A stretch of DNA of 64,000 nucleotides from Fictibacillus macauensis ZFHKF-1 (GTDB lineage Bacteria > Bacillota > Bacilli > Bacillales > Fictibacillaceae). Shown here piece after piece: positions 25,582 to 33,796 of the stretch (position 1 is its first letter; the number at the start of each line of letters is the position of its first letter). The DNA lies in contig NZ_AKKV01000007.1 in NCBI RefSeq assembly GCF_000269865.1, forward strand, positions 1 to 64,000. Reading direction: 5' to 3'. A program made the position numbers and the translations under genes. Under the pieces are notes generated by a model. The model ran no database searches, was not told the origin of the DNA, and saw only the letters and a list, made by a program, of their open reading frames with translations.

Positions 25582-26397
25582 ATGAATGAACAAATCACCT
25601 TTATTGGGGCAGGCGCAATGGCAGAAGCGCTCATTGCCGGCTTATTAAAAAAAGGCCTTCATCCATCTCAAGTAACAGTAACCAATCGCAACAATAGCCT
25701 ACGATTACAAACCTTACAACAACGCTATGGTGTTCGCACAGCTGCACTGACCGCTGAAGCGGTTGCCAACGCCACTATCGTTCTCTTAGCAGTAAAACCA
25801 AAAGATGTGGGAGAAGCACTGCAAATGCTCGCTGGGATTCTTGTAAAAGACACCTTGGTTCTTTCCGTTGTTGCCGGTATTTCCACCCAGCATGTAAACG
25901 AATTATTGCACGGAAATACGCCTATCATTCGTGCTATGCCAAATACGTCAGCTCAAATCGGCTATTCGGCGACAGGTCTTGCGCTCGGCTCTTCCGCTAC
26001 TAACGAGCATTTACAACGAGCCCTTGCTTTATTTCAATGCATCGGCACAACAACGGTTGTCAGCGAAGAGCAGCTTCATGCGGTGACGGGATTGGCCGGA
26101 AGTGGGCCAGCCTACATTTATTACGTAGTCGAAGCGATGCAACAAGCGGCTACAGAGTTAGCACTTTCGGCTGTCGATGCCAAAGAGCTAATCGTACAAA
26201 CGTTGCTCGGTGCTGCGCATATGTTGCAACAAAGCGGTGATTCTCCACACGTATTACGGAGTAAAGTAACGAGCCCAGGCGGTACGACGGAAGCTGGCAT
26301 TACCTTTTTAGAGAATGCTTGTGTAGGAGAAGCGATCACACAAAGCATTCAAGCAGCTGCCGCCCGCTCGTTTACACTTAGTCAAATCGACCTATAA
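25582..26397 (+). CDS. proI: Pyrroline-5-carboxylate reductase
   Basis: Last step of proline synthesis: NAD(P)H reduction of pyrroline-5-carboxylate. 271 residues with an N-terminal Rossmann motif FIGAGAMAEALIAGLL and the C-terminal P5CR dimerisation signature ALFQCIGTTTVV through GSGPAYIYYVVEAM and VTSPGGTTEAGI. ATG at 25582 follows AAAGGAG; the longer frame would start inside the T-box terminator. The proline T-box upstream fits an anabolic role (B. subtilis yqjO/proI). Confidence 0.95.
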   Translation: MNEQITFIGAGAMAEALIAGLLKKGLHPSQVTVTNRNNSLRLQTLQQRYGVRTAALTAEAVANATIVLLAVKPKDVGEALQMLAGILVKDTLVLSVVAGISTQHVNELLHGNTPIIRAMPNTSAQIGYSATGLALGSSATNEHLQRALALFQCIGTTTVVSEEQLHAVTGLAGSGPAYIYYVVEAMQQAATELALSAVDAKELIVQTLLGAAHMLQQSGDSPHVLRSKVTSPGGTTEAGITFLENACVGEAITQSIQAAAARSFTLSQIDL

Positions 26398-26401
26398 TTG
26401 T

Positions 26402-26430
26402 TTGACAATTCTGTCATATCATCCTATACT
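26402..26430 (+). promoter_or_regulatory. SigA promoter of the 56-residue gene
   Basis: TTGACA (26402-26407) and TATACT (26425-26430) with a 17-nt spacer, 38 bases before the start codon. A near-consensus vegetative promoter. Confidence 0.8.
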
Positions 26431-26467
26431 AAGGGAACGATAATCGAAACAACGGGAGGTATTTTAT

Positions 26468-26638
26468 ATGCTTGGTCAAGAAGCTGTCGAGCGTTACAAT
26501 CTGTTGTTTAAAGAATTCGAACGTTTTCTTACACGACCGTTAACGATGAAAGAGAAAACCTTTTTAAAATGGATGGCAACACATGACATTGAAATGGAAT
26601 ACTTTCGCAAACAAACATCGATTACCTCCTCCTCATGA
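26468..26638 (+). CDS. Small conserved-looking protein of unknown function (56 residues)
   Basis: An ATG eight bases after the last G of GGGAGG opens a 56-codon frame. The product is rich in charged and aromatic residues (ERYNLLFKEFERFLTRPLT, then FLKWMATHDIEMEYF), predicted helical, with no membrane segment. It has its own strong SigA promoter and a terminator overlapping its stop. So it is a real transcription unit. I do not recognise the family; B. subtilis has a small gene, yqzH, in the same neighbourhood but I cannot confirm similarity. Confidence 0.7.
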   Translation: MLGQEAVERYNLLFKEFERFLTRPLTMKEKTFLKWMATHDIEMEYFRKQTSITSSS

Positions 26639-26655
26639 GGAGGTTTATTTTTTTG
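26624..26655 (+). terminator. Terminator overlapping the stop of the small gene
   Basis: ACCTCCT-CCTCATG-AGGAGGT is followed by TTATTTTTTT. The stop codon lies across the end of the loop and the start of the 3' arm. Confidence 0.75.
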
Positions 26656-26719
26656 TTTAGCACACCTATGGTAAAGTGAATGCTAGAAAGAAAGAGCAAG
26701 AAAAAGGAGTGACTCTCAC

Positions 26720-27445
26720 ATGACTTACATATACGGACATCGCGGTGCTAGCGCACACTGTCCCGAAAATACGATGGCTGCCTTTGTCAAAGCACTGGCA
26801 TGTGGCGCCGATGGCATTGAGCTTGATGTTCATTTAACAAAAGATCGCATTCCCGTTATTATTCATGATGATCAAGTAAAGCGCACGACAAACGGCAAAG
26901 GCTGGGTAAAGCATCTCTCCTTGGATGAAATCAAGCGCCTTGATGCCGGAAGCTGGTTCAGCCCAGCTTTTAAGACCGAGAAAATTCTTACCTTACAAGA
27001 ATTTCTAGAGTGGATTGCGCCTACTTCTCTTTTCTTAAACATCGAATTAAAAAACAATACTGTTGAGTATGAAGGAATGGAAGCGCTCGTCTATAATCTC
27101 GTGCAAACGTATGAAATGAAGGAGCGAACCATATATTCTTCCTTCAATCACTACAGTCTCGTGCAAATGAAGAAAATCGATGAAAGTGTGGAAACAGCGA
27201 CGCTTTATTCTTCGGCACTGTATAAGCCATGGGCTTATGCAAAAAGTCTTGGTGCAAGCAGCGTTCACCCACACTACAAAACTTTAAAACCAGCTATCAT
27301 TCAACAATTAAAAGCACATGGAATCGGCATTCGACCTTATACCGTTAATCAAGAAAAATGGCTAACTTATTTTTTTCAACAGAACATTGATGCCATTATT
27401 ACCGATTCCCCTGATGTAGCACATGCCATTCGACACTCATGTTAA
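26720..27445 (+). CDS. Glycerophosphodiester phosphodiesterase
   Basis: GDPD of 241 residues with the usual N-terminal motif YGHRGASAHCPENT (catalytic His), metal-binding ELDVHLTKD and the second His in IIHDD. It is cytoplasmic (no signal peptide), like the UgpQ/YqiK group. It hydrolyses glycerophosphodiesters to glycerol 3-phosphate and an alcohol. Its 3' end abuts the larger minisatellite element. Confidence 0.93.
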   Translation: MTYIYGHRGASAHCPENTMAAFVKALACGADGIELDVHLTKDRIPVIIHDDQVKRTTNGKGWVKHLSLDEIKRLDAGSWFSPAFKTEKILTLQEFLEWIAPTSLFLNIELKNNTVEYEGMEALVYNLVQTYEMKERTIYSSFNHYSLVQMKKIDESVETATLYSSALYKPWAYAKSLGASSVHPHYKTLKPAIIQQLKAHGIGIRPYTVNQEKWLTYFFQQNIDAIITDSPDVAHAIRHSC

Positions 27446-27564
27446 CAAGAAAGGACTTGGTACACACTATTTCCTCGGTTTTGTGGCGCATTCGCGAGCT
27501 TTGCTCTTGAATTACTCTCTTTTTGATTTCTTGCACATGCTCTGAAGGCGAATTTATCTTGTTT

Positions 27565-27690
27565 GCGCGCGGTTCGAGTACCCCTGCGCGCGAACTCATC
27601 GGGTCTGCGCGCGAACTCACCGGGTCTGCGTGCGAATCGAGTACCTCTGCGCGCGAACTCACCGGGTCTGCGCGCGATTCACTCTTTTCT
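27565..27690. repeat. 21-bp tandem array (6 units)
   Basis: Units start at 27565, 27586, 27607, 27628, 27649 and 27670. All begin with GCGCGCG, GCGTGCG or a close variant. Two sequence types occur, one with GAGTACC and one with TCACCGGG in the variable part, in the order A-B-B-A-B. The last unit (ATTCACTCTTTTCT) is distinct. Confidence 0.93.
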
Positions 27691-27811
27691 CAATCATTGC
27701 ATGGCTTGCACGCAATTTTACTCGTTTTTTTGGCGCATTCGTGATCTTTGCTCTTGAATTACTCTCTTTTTGATTTCTTACACATGCTCTGAGGGCGAAT
27801 TTGTCTTGTTT

Positions 27812-27958
27812 GCGCGCGAATGGAGTGCCTCTGCGCGCGAACTCACCGGGTCTGCGCGCGAATGGAGTACCTCTGTGCGCGAACTCTCCGGGTCTGCGCG
27901 CGAATCGAGAGCCTCTGCGCGCGAATTGGAAGCTCTTGCGCACGATTCACTCTTTTCT
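27812..27958. repeat. 21-bp tandem array (7 units)
   Basis: Units start at 27812, 27833, 27854, 27875, 27896, 27917 and 27938. Types alternate A-B-A-B-A, then a variant, then the same distinct end unit as in the first array. This gives a 42-bp higher-order period. Confidence 0.93.
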
Positions 27959-28081
27959 CAATCATTGCATGGCTTGCACGCTACCACTTTCATTTGAAAA
28001 TTCTTCAAGTAAGGCAGCGTTTATGACAGGAAACTTGAACGCAACACAATCCAAAAAGAAAATAACAAGCAACATAAAAAA

Positions 28082-28120
28082 AATGGCTTCAGCATAAAAA
28101 ATGATGCTGAAGCCATTTTT
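28082..28120 (+). terminator. Terminator-like hairpin of element 2
   Basis: ATGGCTTCAGCAT pairs perfectly with ATGCTGAAGCCAT around an AAAAAATG loop, followed by T6. Same hairpin as in element 1; it sits between two convergent genes. Confidence 0.8.
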
Positions 28121-28136
28121 TATGAGTTAAGGCTGT

Positions 28137-29087
28137 TTATGTCCCAGCCGCTTCCCTCACTGTTCCGCTAGCATCCAATCGATAACAGGCAAAATCACGC
28201 GCCACTGCTACATGATTCGTCTGTGTCTTTGCTTCGGCAATTAGCAAGGCTTCATCTTGTTCAGAATAACGCGCACTTACATGTTGAAGGATGAGAAAGC
28301 GCGCTTTCGCTTCAGCGGCAACGCTACCAGCTTGTTGCGCGGAAGAATGGCCATATGCGTTTACGTGCTCCACACGCTCATGAAGAGATGTAGCTTCGTG
28401 AAGAAGTACATCTGCGTCCTGCGCTAACGCAATTGCGGCAGCACATGGTCGGGTATCGCCTAAAATCGTCACAATACGTCCTCTCGTCGCTGCTTCCACA
28501 AAGTCTTGGCTCTTCAGACACGTCCCATCTTCTAACCACACATCTTGTCCTTCTTTTAATTGACGAAACAAAGGACCCGCAGGAATGTTCAAGGCGCGTA
28601 GCTTCTCCACTTTCAGACGCCCCGGGCGATCATGCTCTTGAATTCGATATCCGTAACATGGAATGACATGATCTAATTGTCGCACTTCAACAGAAAACCC
28701 TTCATCGGTAAATAAGAGTCCCTCTTCTTGAATTTCATGCACAATCAAAGGATACGTTACATGCGTTTCACTCAGCGTAAATACCGTATCAATATACTGT
28801 TTTAACCCTATAGGACCATAGATATGAAGGGGCGCCCCTGTTCCTAAGAACGAGCGACTTCCTAAAAGTCCTGGTAAGCCAAATAAATGATCGCCATGAA
28901 GATGGGTAATCATTATTTTTGTAATTTTACCAGGCTTGATTGGTGTGTGTAACATTTGATGTTGCGTCCCCTCGCCACAATCAAATAACCATACAGAGGC
29001 GTGGTCATTTATCTTTAAAGCGACACTGGAAACGTTTCGTGCTTTAGAAGGCATTCCAGCGCCTGTTCCTAAAAATTGCAACTCCAT
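28137..29087 (-). CDS. rnz: Ribonuclease Z
   Basis: Endonuclease that trims the 3' end of tRNA precursors. 316 residues from ATG at 29087, AAGGTG upstream. Zinc motif THLHGDHLFG (H62, H64, D66, H67), ILGDTRPC and LHEAT, and the exosite-bearing insertion around 150-190 expected for the long-arm RNase Z. It follows dinB by 14 nt. Its last codons fall in the tail of repeat element 2. Confidence 0.94.
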   Translation of the reverse strand: MELQFLGTGAGMPSKARNVSSVALKINDHASVWLFDCGEGTQHQMLHTPIKPGKITKIMITHLHGDHLFGLPGLLGSRSFLGTGAPLHIYGPIGLKQYIDTVFTLSETHVTYPLIVHEIQEEGLLFTDEGFSVEVRQLDHVIPCYGYRIQEHDRPGRLKVEKLRALNIPAGPLFRQLKEGQDVWLEDGTCLKSQDFVEAATRGRIVTILGDTRPCAAAIALAQDADVLLHEATSLHERVEHVNAYGHSSAQQAGSVAAEAKARFLILQHVSARYSEQDEALLIAEAKTQTNHVAVARDFACYRLDASGTVREAAGT

Positions 29088-29101
29088 CTCTTCACACCTT
29101 T

Positions 29102-30307
29102 TCATTCATCATGCGGCTCTAAAGGAGCGGCTTCCGCTCCTTTACGAATCGATGACTGTCCAAATTTTTCTTGTAAATTTTGTACAAGTTGATTTACTTT
29201 TTCTGTTTTCTCATCCTTCTCGTAGGTGAATAAATCCATTTGCCGAAAAGCATGTTCTTTTGACAGTAATGCACTTGCTGTAATCCCAAGTAAACGCACG
29301 GGTTCGCGTGTCCAATGCTTCAAAAAAAGCGCCCACGCTTCCTGTAAAATGATTTGTTTTTCATGAAACGTATTATCTAAGGCTTTACTTCGCGTCACCG
29401 TCTTACGGTCACGATAACGAATCACAATTTGCACGTGTTGCCCGACCACGCTTTTTTCAAACATTCGTTTTTCAACAGAAGTCGCCAATGAGGAAAAAAT
29501 GTGAAACAGAGATGCTTCGTCATCTAGATCCTCGGCGAGCGTAGTAGAATTACCAATCGATTGAAATTCATCGGCGCGTTGTGGATTTACTGGCGAGTCA
29601 TCGATCCCATTGGCACGCTCCCACATTTTCACACCATTTACGCCCATGCGCTGTTTCATCGTATAACGATCTTGCTGCGCTAAGTCACCAATCGTATAAA
29701 TGTCATACTGCTTCAGCTTTTCAGCCGTAGCTTGGCCAATGCCGTGCATTTCAGCTACATGTTTTGGCCATAAAATATGGTGCACTTCCCGCTTGCGCAA
29801 AATTGTAATTCCCATGGGTTTTTTCATATCCGATGCCATTTTTGCTAAAAATTTATTCGGTGCAATGCCAATGCTACACGGTAAGCCAATTTCCTCATAT
29901 AAACGCCGTTGAAGGTCCTGTGCAATTTCAATGGGGTTAGACGCTAAATGCGTCACATCCATATAGCCTTCATCGATGGAAACAGGTTCGACCATCTCGG
30001 TATATTCACGCAACAGTTGAAACATTCTTTTTGAAAAGGTACGATATTTCGGGAAATCCGGTCGACGAATAATGAGTTCAGGACAAAGTCGTTTTGCCTG
30101 CCATAAGGGCATTGTCGTCTTTACGCCACGCTTTCGTGCTTCATAGCTACAGGTCACGATAATACCGCGTCGCTCTTGAGGATTCCCGGCAATGGCAAGG
30201 GCTTTTCCTTTCAATGAGGGATCTACCACGCTTTCCACAGAAGCATAAAAACTATTCATGTCTACATGTAAAATGAACCGACGTTTTCCTACAGATTCTT
30301 GATTCAT
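29102..30307 (-). CDS. dinB: DNA polymerase IV (Y family, DinB/YqjH)
   Basis: Translesion polymerase of 401 residues: FILHVDMNSFYASVE (metal Asp), SIDEGYMD (catalytic DE), helix-hairpin-helix EMHGIGQATAEKLKQYDIYTIGDL and a C-terminal little finger. The C-terminus includes QMDLF, a good beta-clamp-binding motif. It is distinct from the UvrX-type paralog at 22 kb. It starts an rnz-containing operon. Confidence 0.94.
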   Translation of the reverse strand: MNQESVGKRRFILHVDMNSFYASVESVVDPSLKGKALAIAGNPQERRGIIVTCSYEARKRGVKTTMPLWQAKRLCPELIIRRPDFPKYRTFSKRMFQLLREYTEMVEPVSIDEGYMDVTHLASNPIEIAQDLQRRLYEEIGLPCSIGIAPNKFLAKMASDMKKPMGITILRKREVHHILWPKHVAEMHGIGQATAEKLKQYDIYTIGDLAQQDRYTMKQRMGVNGVKMWERANGIDDSPVNPQRADEFQSIGNSTTLAEDLDDEASLFHIFSSLATSVEKRMFEKSVVGQHVQIVIRYRDRKTVTRSKALDNTFHEKQIILQEAWALFLKHWTREPVRLLGITASALLSKEHAFRQMDLFTYEKDEKTEKVNQLVQNLQEKFGQSSIRKGAEAAPLEPHDE

Positions 30308-30351
30308 AGCAGCCGACCCCTTTCACTCTCTTATTATTATACGAAGAAAAG

Positions 30352-30378
30352 CAAAAAAGAGACAAGGAATCTCTCCAT
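30352..30378 (-). terminator. Terminator of the MarR/Hpr-like gene
   Basis: On the minus strand AAAGAGAC pairs with GTCTCTTT around a 13-nt loop and runs into a T6 tract. It lies between the regulator and dinB. Confidence 0.7.
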
Positions 30379-30434
30379 GTCTCTTTCCTACTATAATGGT
30401 TTAAGAGATGAACAATCGTAGACAGCTTGTCTTT

Positions 30435-30944
30435 TTACGATTTTACTTCTGCTACATCCATTAATTGATTCCCTGTATGTTCAATCCATTGAACATATTC
30501 TTTGCCATGAAAATGTTCATTAATATCTTTATGTAATGCTACTAATTGAGCAGTAAATTGCTCTTTATCAATATCTTGGCTCCACTTTTCAAAATAAGAG
30601 AAGACGGGGTTGCGGTCCGCACTCGATTGCTGTTGCTTTTCCACTCCCTCTGCTGTTAACGTCACATAAGAAATGCGGCGATCATGATCTTTTTTCATAA
30701 GCTGAATAAATCCTTTTTCTTTTAACCGCTTGATCACTTGCATGACCGTTGAAACATCCCATAAGCCAAGCTGTGCAATACGCGTAATCGTTGCTTCTTT
30801 TTCAAAAGAAACAATCCAAAGAATGTGCTGTTCAGCTTGCGTTAAACCAATCGCTTTCGCTGACTTTTGCCACTCGTCTTCTAGGACCTTATAAACACCT
30901 CGTAAATAGTTCATCATCATGTGCATTTTTGCTAAATCACTCAT
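30435..30944 (-). CDS. MarR-family regulator, Hpr(ScoC)-like
   Basis: 169-residue winged-helix regulator: LTQAEQHILWIVSFEKEATITRIAQLGLWDVSTVMQVI (helices and recognition helix) then the wing KKDHDRRISYVTLTAEG. The EQHILWI and VSTV...KRLKEKG pattern resembles B. subtilis Hpr/ScoC, a transition-state repressor of proteases, though this protein is shorter. Target genes are unknown; it is a single-gene unit beside an M20 peptidase gene. Confidence 0.8.
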   Translation of the reverse strand: MSDLAKMHMMMNYLRGVYKVLEDEWQKSAKAIGLTQAEQHILWIVSFEKEATITRIAQLGLWDVSTVMQVIKRLKEKGFIQLMKKDHDRRISYVTLTAEGVEKQQQSSADRNPVFSYFEKWSQDIDKEQFTAQLVALHKDINEHFHGKEYVQWIEHTGNQLMDVAEVKS

Positions 30945-31062
30945 TCTATCCCTCCAGCTTCCATCAATTCATACATATATTTCCACTACTGAACTATCAA
31001 CAACTATACTAATTCATGTGAAAACTGTCAACCTTTATGTTAAAAGAGATGAACAATTAAGC

Positions 31063-31100
31063 AAAAGGAGCCAGTCTCAATGAGAATTGGCTCCTTTTTT
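31063..31100 (-). terminator. Terminator of the peptidase/MCM operon
   Basis: AAAGGAGCCA pairs with TGGCTCCTTT around a 15-nt loop. Read on the minus strand, the T-tract is TTTTGCTT. Confidence 0.8.
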
Positions 31101-31105
31101 ATCCT

Positions 31106-32227
31106 TTATGCTTGTGCCACTTCTTGAATGACCGCCACAACCATTTCCGCTGTTTTGTTCAATTCTTCAATTGGCATTCTTTCATTTTTCGTATGAATAT
31201 CTTCATAGCCTACCGCTAGATTGACTGTTGGAATTCCATGTCCGGCAATGACGTTTGCATCACTACCGCCACCGCTGTGCAGCAAACGATGTGGTCGACC
31301 AATGCGCGTTGCTGCTTTTTTGGCAATTTCAACAACGTGATCGCCATCTCCAAATTTAAAGCCTGGGTACATAATGTCTACTTCTACCGTCGCTTTGCCA
31401 CCAAACTCTTGTGCTGTTTCTTCAAATGCTTTTTTCATTTTAGCAACTTGTGCTTCCATTTTTTCAGCAATCAATGAACGTGCTTCTGCAAGGATAAACA
31501 CATGATCGCATACGATGTTCGTTTGCGTTCCGCCTTCAAAGCGACCGATATTAGCCGTCGTATCTTCATCAATGCGACCAAGTGGCATACGAGACACAGC
31601 CTTTGACGCTAGCGTAATAGCTGATACGCCTTTTTCAGGTGCCACACCTGCATGCGCTGTTTTGCCATAAATGTTCACGTGGAGCTTGGCTTGTGTTGGT
31701 GCAGCAACGATAATATCGCCTACTTTTCCATCGCTATCAAGCGCAAAGCCGAATTTCGCCGTTAATTTTGCCGGATCGAGCACTTTGGCACCGACGAGAC
31801 CTGACTCTTCACCAACAGTAATAATGAATTGAATATCGCCGTGTTCGATTTCTTGTTCTTTTAAAAGACGAATTGCTTCAAACATTGCAGCAAGGCCCGT
31901 TTTATCATCCGCGCCAAGAATTGTCGTGCCATCCGTCACAACATATCCATCTTTGATCGACGGCTTCACACCAGCACCCGGAACGACCGTATCCATATGT
32001 GATGTAAAATAAATTGGATCTACGCCTTCTTTTGTCCCTTTAAGCGTACAAATTAAGTTGCCCGCGCCATGGCTCGTTTGGCTTTCTGCATCATCTTCGT
32101 ATACGTCTACACCGAGCGCCTCAAATTTTTTCTTTAAAACGATTGAGATTTCTTTTTCATGTTGCGTTTCTGAGTCAATTTGCACAAGTTCTAAAAACTC
32201 TTCTAATAGACGTTGTTCATTTACCAT
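31106..32227 (-). CDS. yqjE: M20 peptidase (PepT-like, YqjE)
   Basis: Zinc aminopeptidase-type enzyme of 373 residues with YFTSHMDTVVPG (metal His and catalytic Asp), GADDKTGLAAM (bridging Asp), TVGEESGLVGA (catalytic Glu-Glu), a dimerisation domain (about 180-290) and a late GGGSDAN. The family cleaves tripeptides. It is last in a run starting with mcmA, as yqjE is near yqjD in B. subtilis. Confidence 0.88.
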   Translation of the reverse strand: MVNEQRLLEEFLELVQIDSETQHEKEISIVLKKKFEALGVDVYEDDAESQTSHGAGNLICTLKGTKEGVDPIYFTSHMDTVVPGAGVKPSIKDGYVVTDGTTILGADDKTGLAAMFEAIRLLKEQEIEHGDIQFIITVGEESGLVGAKVLDPAKLTAKFGFALDSDGKVGDIIVAAPTQAKLHVNIYGKTAHAGVAPEKGVSAITLASKAVSRMPLGRIDEDTTANIGRFEGGTQTNIVCDHVFILAEARSLIAEKMEAQVAKMKKAFEETAQEFGGKATVEVDIMYPGFKFGDGDHVVEIAKKAATRIGRPHRLLHSGGGSDANVIAGHGIPTVNLAVGYEDIHTKNERMPIEELNKTAEMVVAVIQEVAQA

Positions 32228-32245
32228 GTGTAGTTACTCCTCCAT

Positions 32246-33796
32246 TTACAACGGAATGTTTCCGTGTTTCTTCCACGGACGGTCTTCCTTCTTCGTACGT
32301 AACATATCAAGCGCCGCAATCAGTTTCGTGCGCGTATCGCGCGGATCAATCACATCATCCACCATGCCACGCGAAGCGGCCACGTACGGATTAGCAAACT
32401 TCGTGCGATATTCGTCGATTTTTGCTTGTCGCGTCGCCTCGGGATTGTCACTTTGTGCGATTTCCCGGGCAAAAATAATATTTGCCGCTCCCTGTGGTCC
32501 CATTACAGCGATTTCAGCGTTCGGCCAGGCAAACACAAGGTCAGCGCCAATGGACTTACTGTTTAGCGCCACGTACGCTCCACCATACGCTTTTCGCGTA
32601 ATCACCGTTATTTTCGGTACCGTCGCTTCGGAATACGCATATAAAATTTTCGCACCATGTCGGATGATTCCACCATGCTCTTGCTTAATGCCTGGGAAAA
32701 AGCCCGTCACATCTTCAAATGTAATCAGTGGAATATTGAATGAATCACAAAACCGAATAAACCGCGACGCCTTGTCCGAAGAATCAATATCCAGACCGCC
32801 TGCCATCACTTTTGGTTGATTACATACTAATCCTACCACTTCTCCTTTGATCCTGGCAAAACCAACGACTATATTTCGCGCAAAATTAGCGTGGACTTCA
32901 AAAAAAGATGCCTCATCGACGACTTCAGCAATAACCTTGCGAACGTCATACGGCTTTGTGCTATCAAACGGCACCTGATCTACTAAATGCGGTCGATCAT
33001 CACTTGCTTCGTGATCAACAGGTAGAGCTTGTGGCTTTTCTTGGTTGTTTTGCGGTAAATAGTGCAACAACGTGCGCACTTGTTGAAGCACTTCCGCTTC
33101 GGTACTTCCCATAAAGTGCGCATTTCCGCTTTTGGAGGTATGCACTTTTGCACCACCAAGATCTTCGGAAGAAATTTTTTCACCTGTAACCGTTTCAATC
33201 ACTTTCGGTCCCGTAATAAACATTTGGCTCGTCTCTTCTACCATGAAAACAAAATCAGTAATCGCAGGTGAATAGACAGCGCCACCTGCACACGGTCCGA
33301 GAATAACGGAGATTTGTGGAATAACACCCGAGTAAATGGAGTTTCGATAAAAAATTTGTCCGTAGCCATCTAATGACACGACGCCTTCTTGTATACGGGC
33401 ACCACCAGAATCATTTAATCCGATAAAAGGTGTACCGTTTTTTGCGGCTAAATCCATGACGGCCGCAATTTTATGCGCATGCATTTCACCTAGTGCACCA
33501 CCAAAGACGGTAAAGTCTTGTGCGAAGAGATACACTGGGCGACCATGAATTTTACCAAAGCCTGTTACAACCCCTTCCCCCGGCGCTTTCATGGCATCAA
33601 GACCAAAGTCTGTACAACGATGTTCAATAAAGGGATTTAATTCAATAAACGTTCCTTCATCAAGCAATAAATCGATGCGTTCACGTGCCGTAAGCTTGCC
33701 GCGTTCGTGCTGCTTATCAATTTTTTCATCGCCACCGCCAAGTTCCACTTCACGCTTTTTATCGTATAACTCATCCATCACTGAGAAATGATCCAT
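32246..33796 (-). CDS. yqjD: Acyl-CoA carboxylase carboxyltransferase subunit (propionyl-CoA type, YqjD)
   Basis: 516 residues of the carboxyltransferase family, with the two crotonase-like halves and motifs GGARIQEGVVSLDGYGQIF, GPCAGGAVYSPA and AYGGAYVALNSK. It would make methylmalonyl-CoA from propionyl-CoA with a biotin carboxylase partner, which is not in this window. It abuts the B12/epimerase fusion gene (one shared base), and its product feeds that gene and mcmA. Whether it acts as a carboxylase or a Na-pump decarboxylase subunit cannot be decided from this gene alone. Confidence 0.85.
   Translation of the reverse strand: MDHFSVMDELYDKKREVELGGGDEKIDKQHERGKLTARERIDLLLDEGTFIELNPFIEHRCTDFGLDAMKAPGEGVVTGFGKIHGRPVYLFAQDFTVFGGALGEMHAHKIAAVMDLAAKNGTPFIGLNDSGGARIQEGVVSLDGYGQIFYRNSIYSGVIPQISVILGPCAGGAVYSPAITDFVFMVEETSQMFITGPKVIETVTGEKISSEDLGGAKVHTSKSGNAHFMGSTEAEVLQQVRTLLHYLPQNNQEKPQALPVDHEASDDRPHLVDQVPFDSTKPYDVRKVIAEVVDEASFFEVHANFARNIVVGFARIKGEVVGLVCNQPKVMAGGLDIDSSDKASRFIRFCDSFNIPLITFEDVTGFFPGIKQEHGGIIRHGAKILYAYSEATVPKITVITRKAYGGAYVALNSKSIGADLVFAWPNAEIAVMGPQGAANIIFAREIAQSDNPEATRQAKIDEYRTKFANPYVAASRGMVDDVIDPRDTRTKLIAALDMLRTKKEDRPWKKHGNIPL

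Larger units (their letters stand above)
27454..28145. repeat. Dispersed minisatellite element, copy 2 (two arrays)
   Basis: This fills nearly the whole 691-bp gap between glpQ-like and rnz and runs into the last codons of rnz. Order: leader (27454-27564); array of six 21-bp units (27565-27690); a 23-bp stretch CAATCATTGCATGGCTTGC plus ACGC; a second partial leader (about 27729-27811); array of seven units (27812-27958); the 23-bp stretch again; then the tail and hairpin shared with element 1. So the leader-array-CAATCATTG module has itself been duplicated. Many open frames cross it, all with seven-residue repeats; none looks like a gene. Confidence 0.88.

Noticed and set aside
27565-27958. 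CRISPR array
   Set aside because: Units are contiguous 21-mers with partly conserved centres, no unique spacers and no cas genes.
27399-28097. Several 64-98 codon frames on both strands across the 21-bp arrays
   Set aside because: They exist because a 21-bp unit without stops keeps frames open; no ribosome binding sites, no consistent frame between copies.
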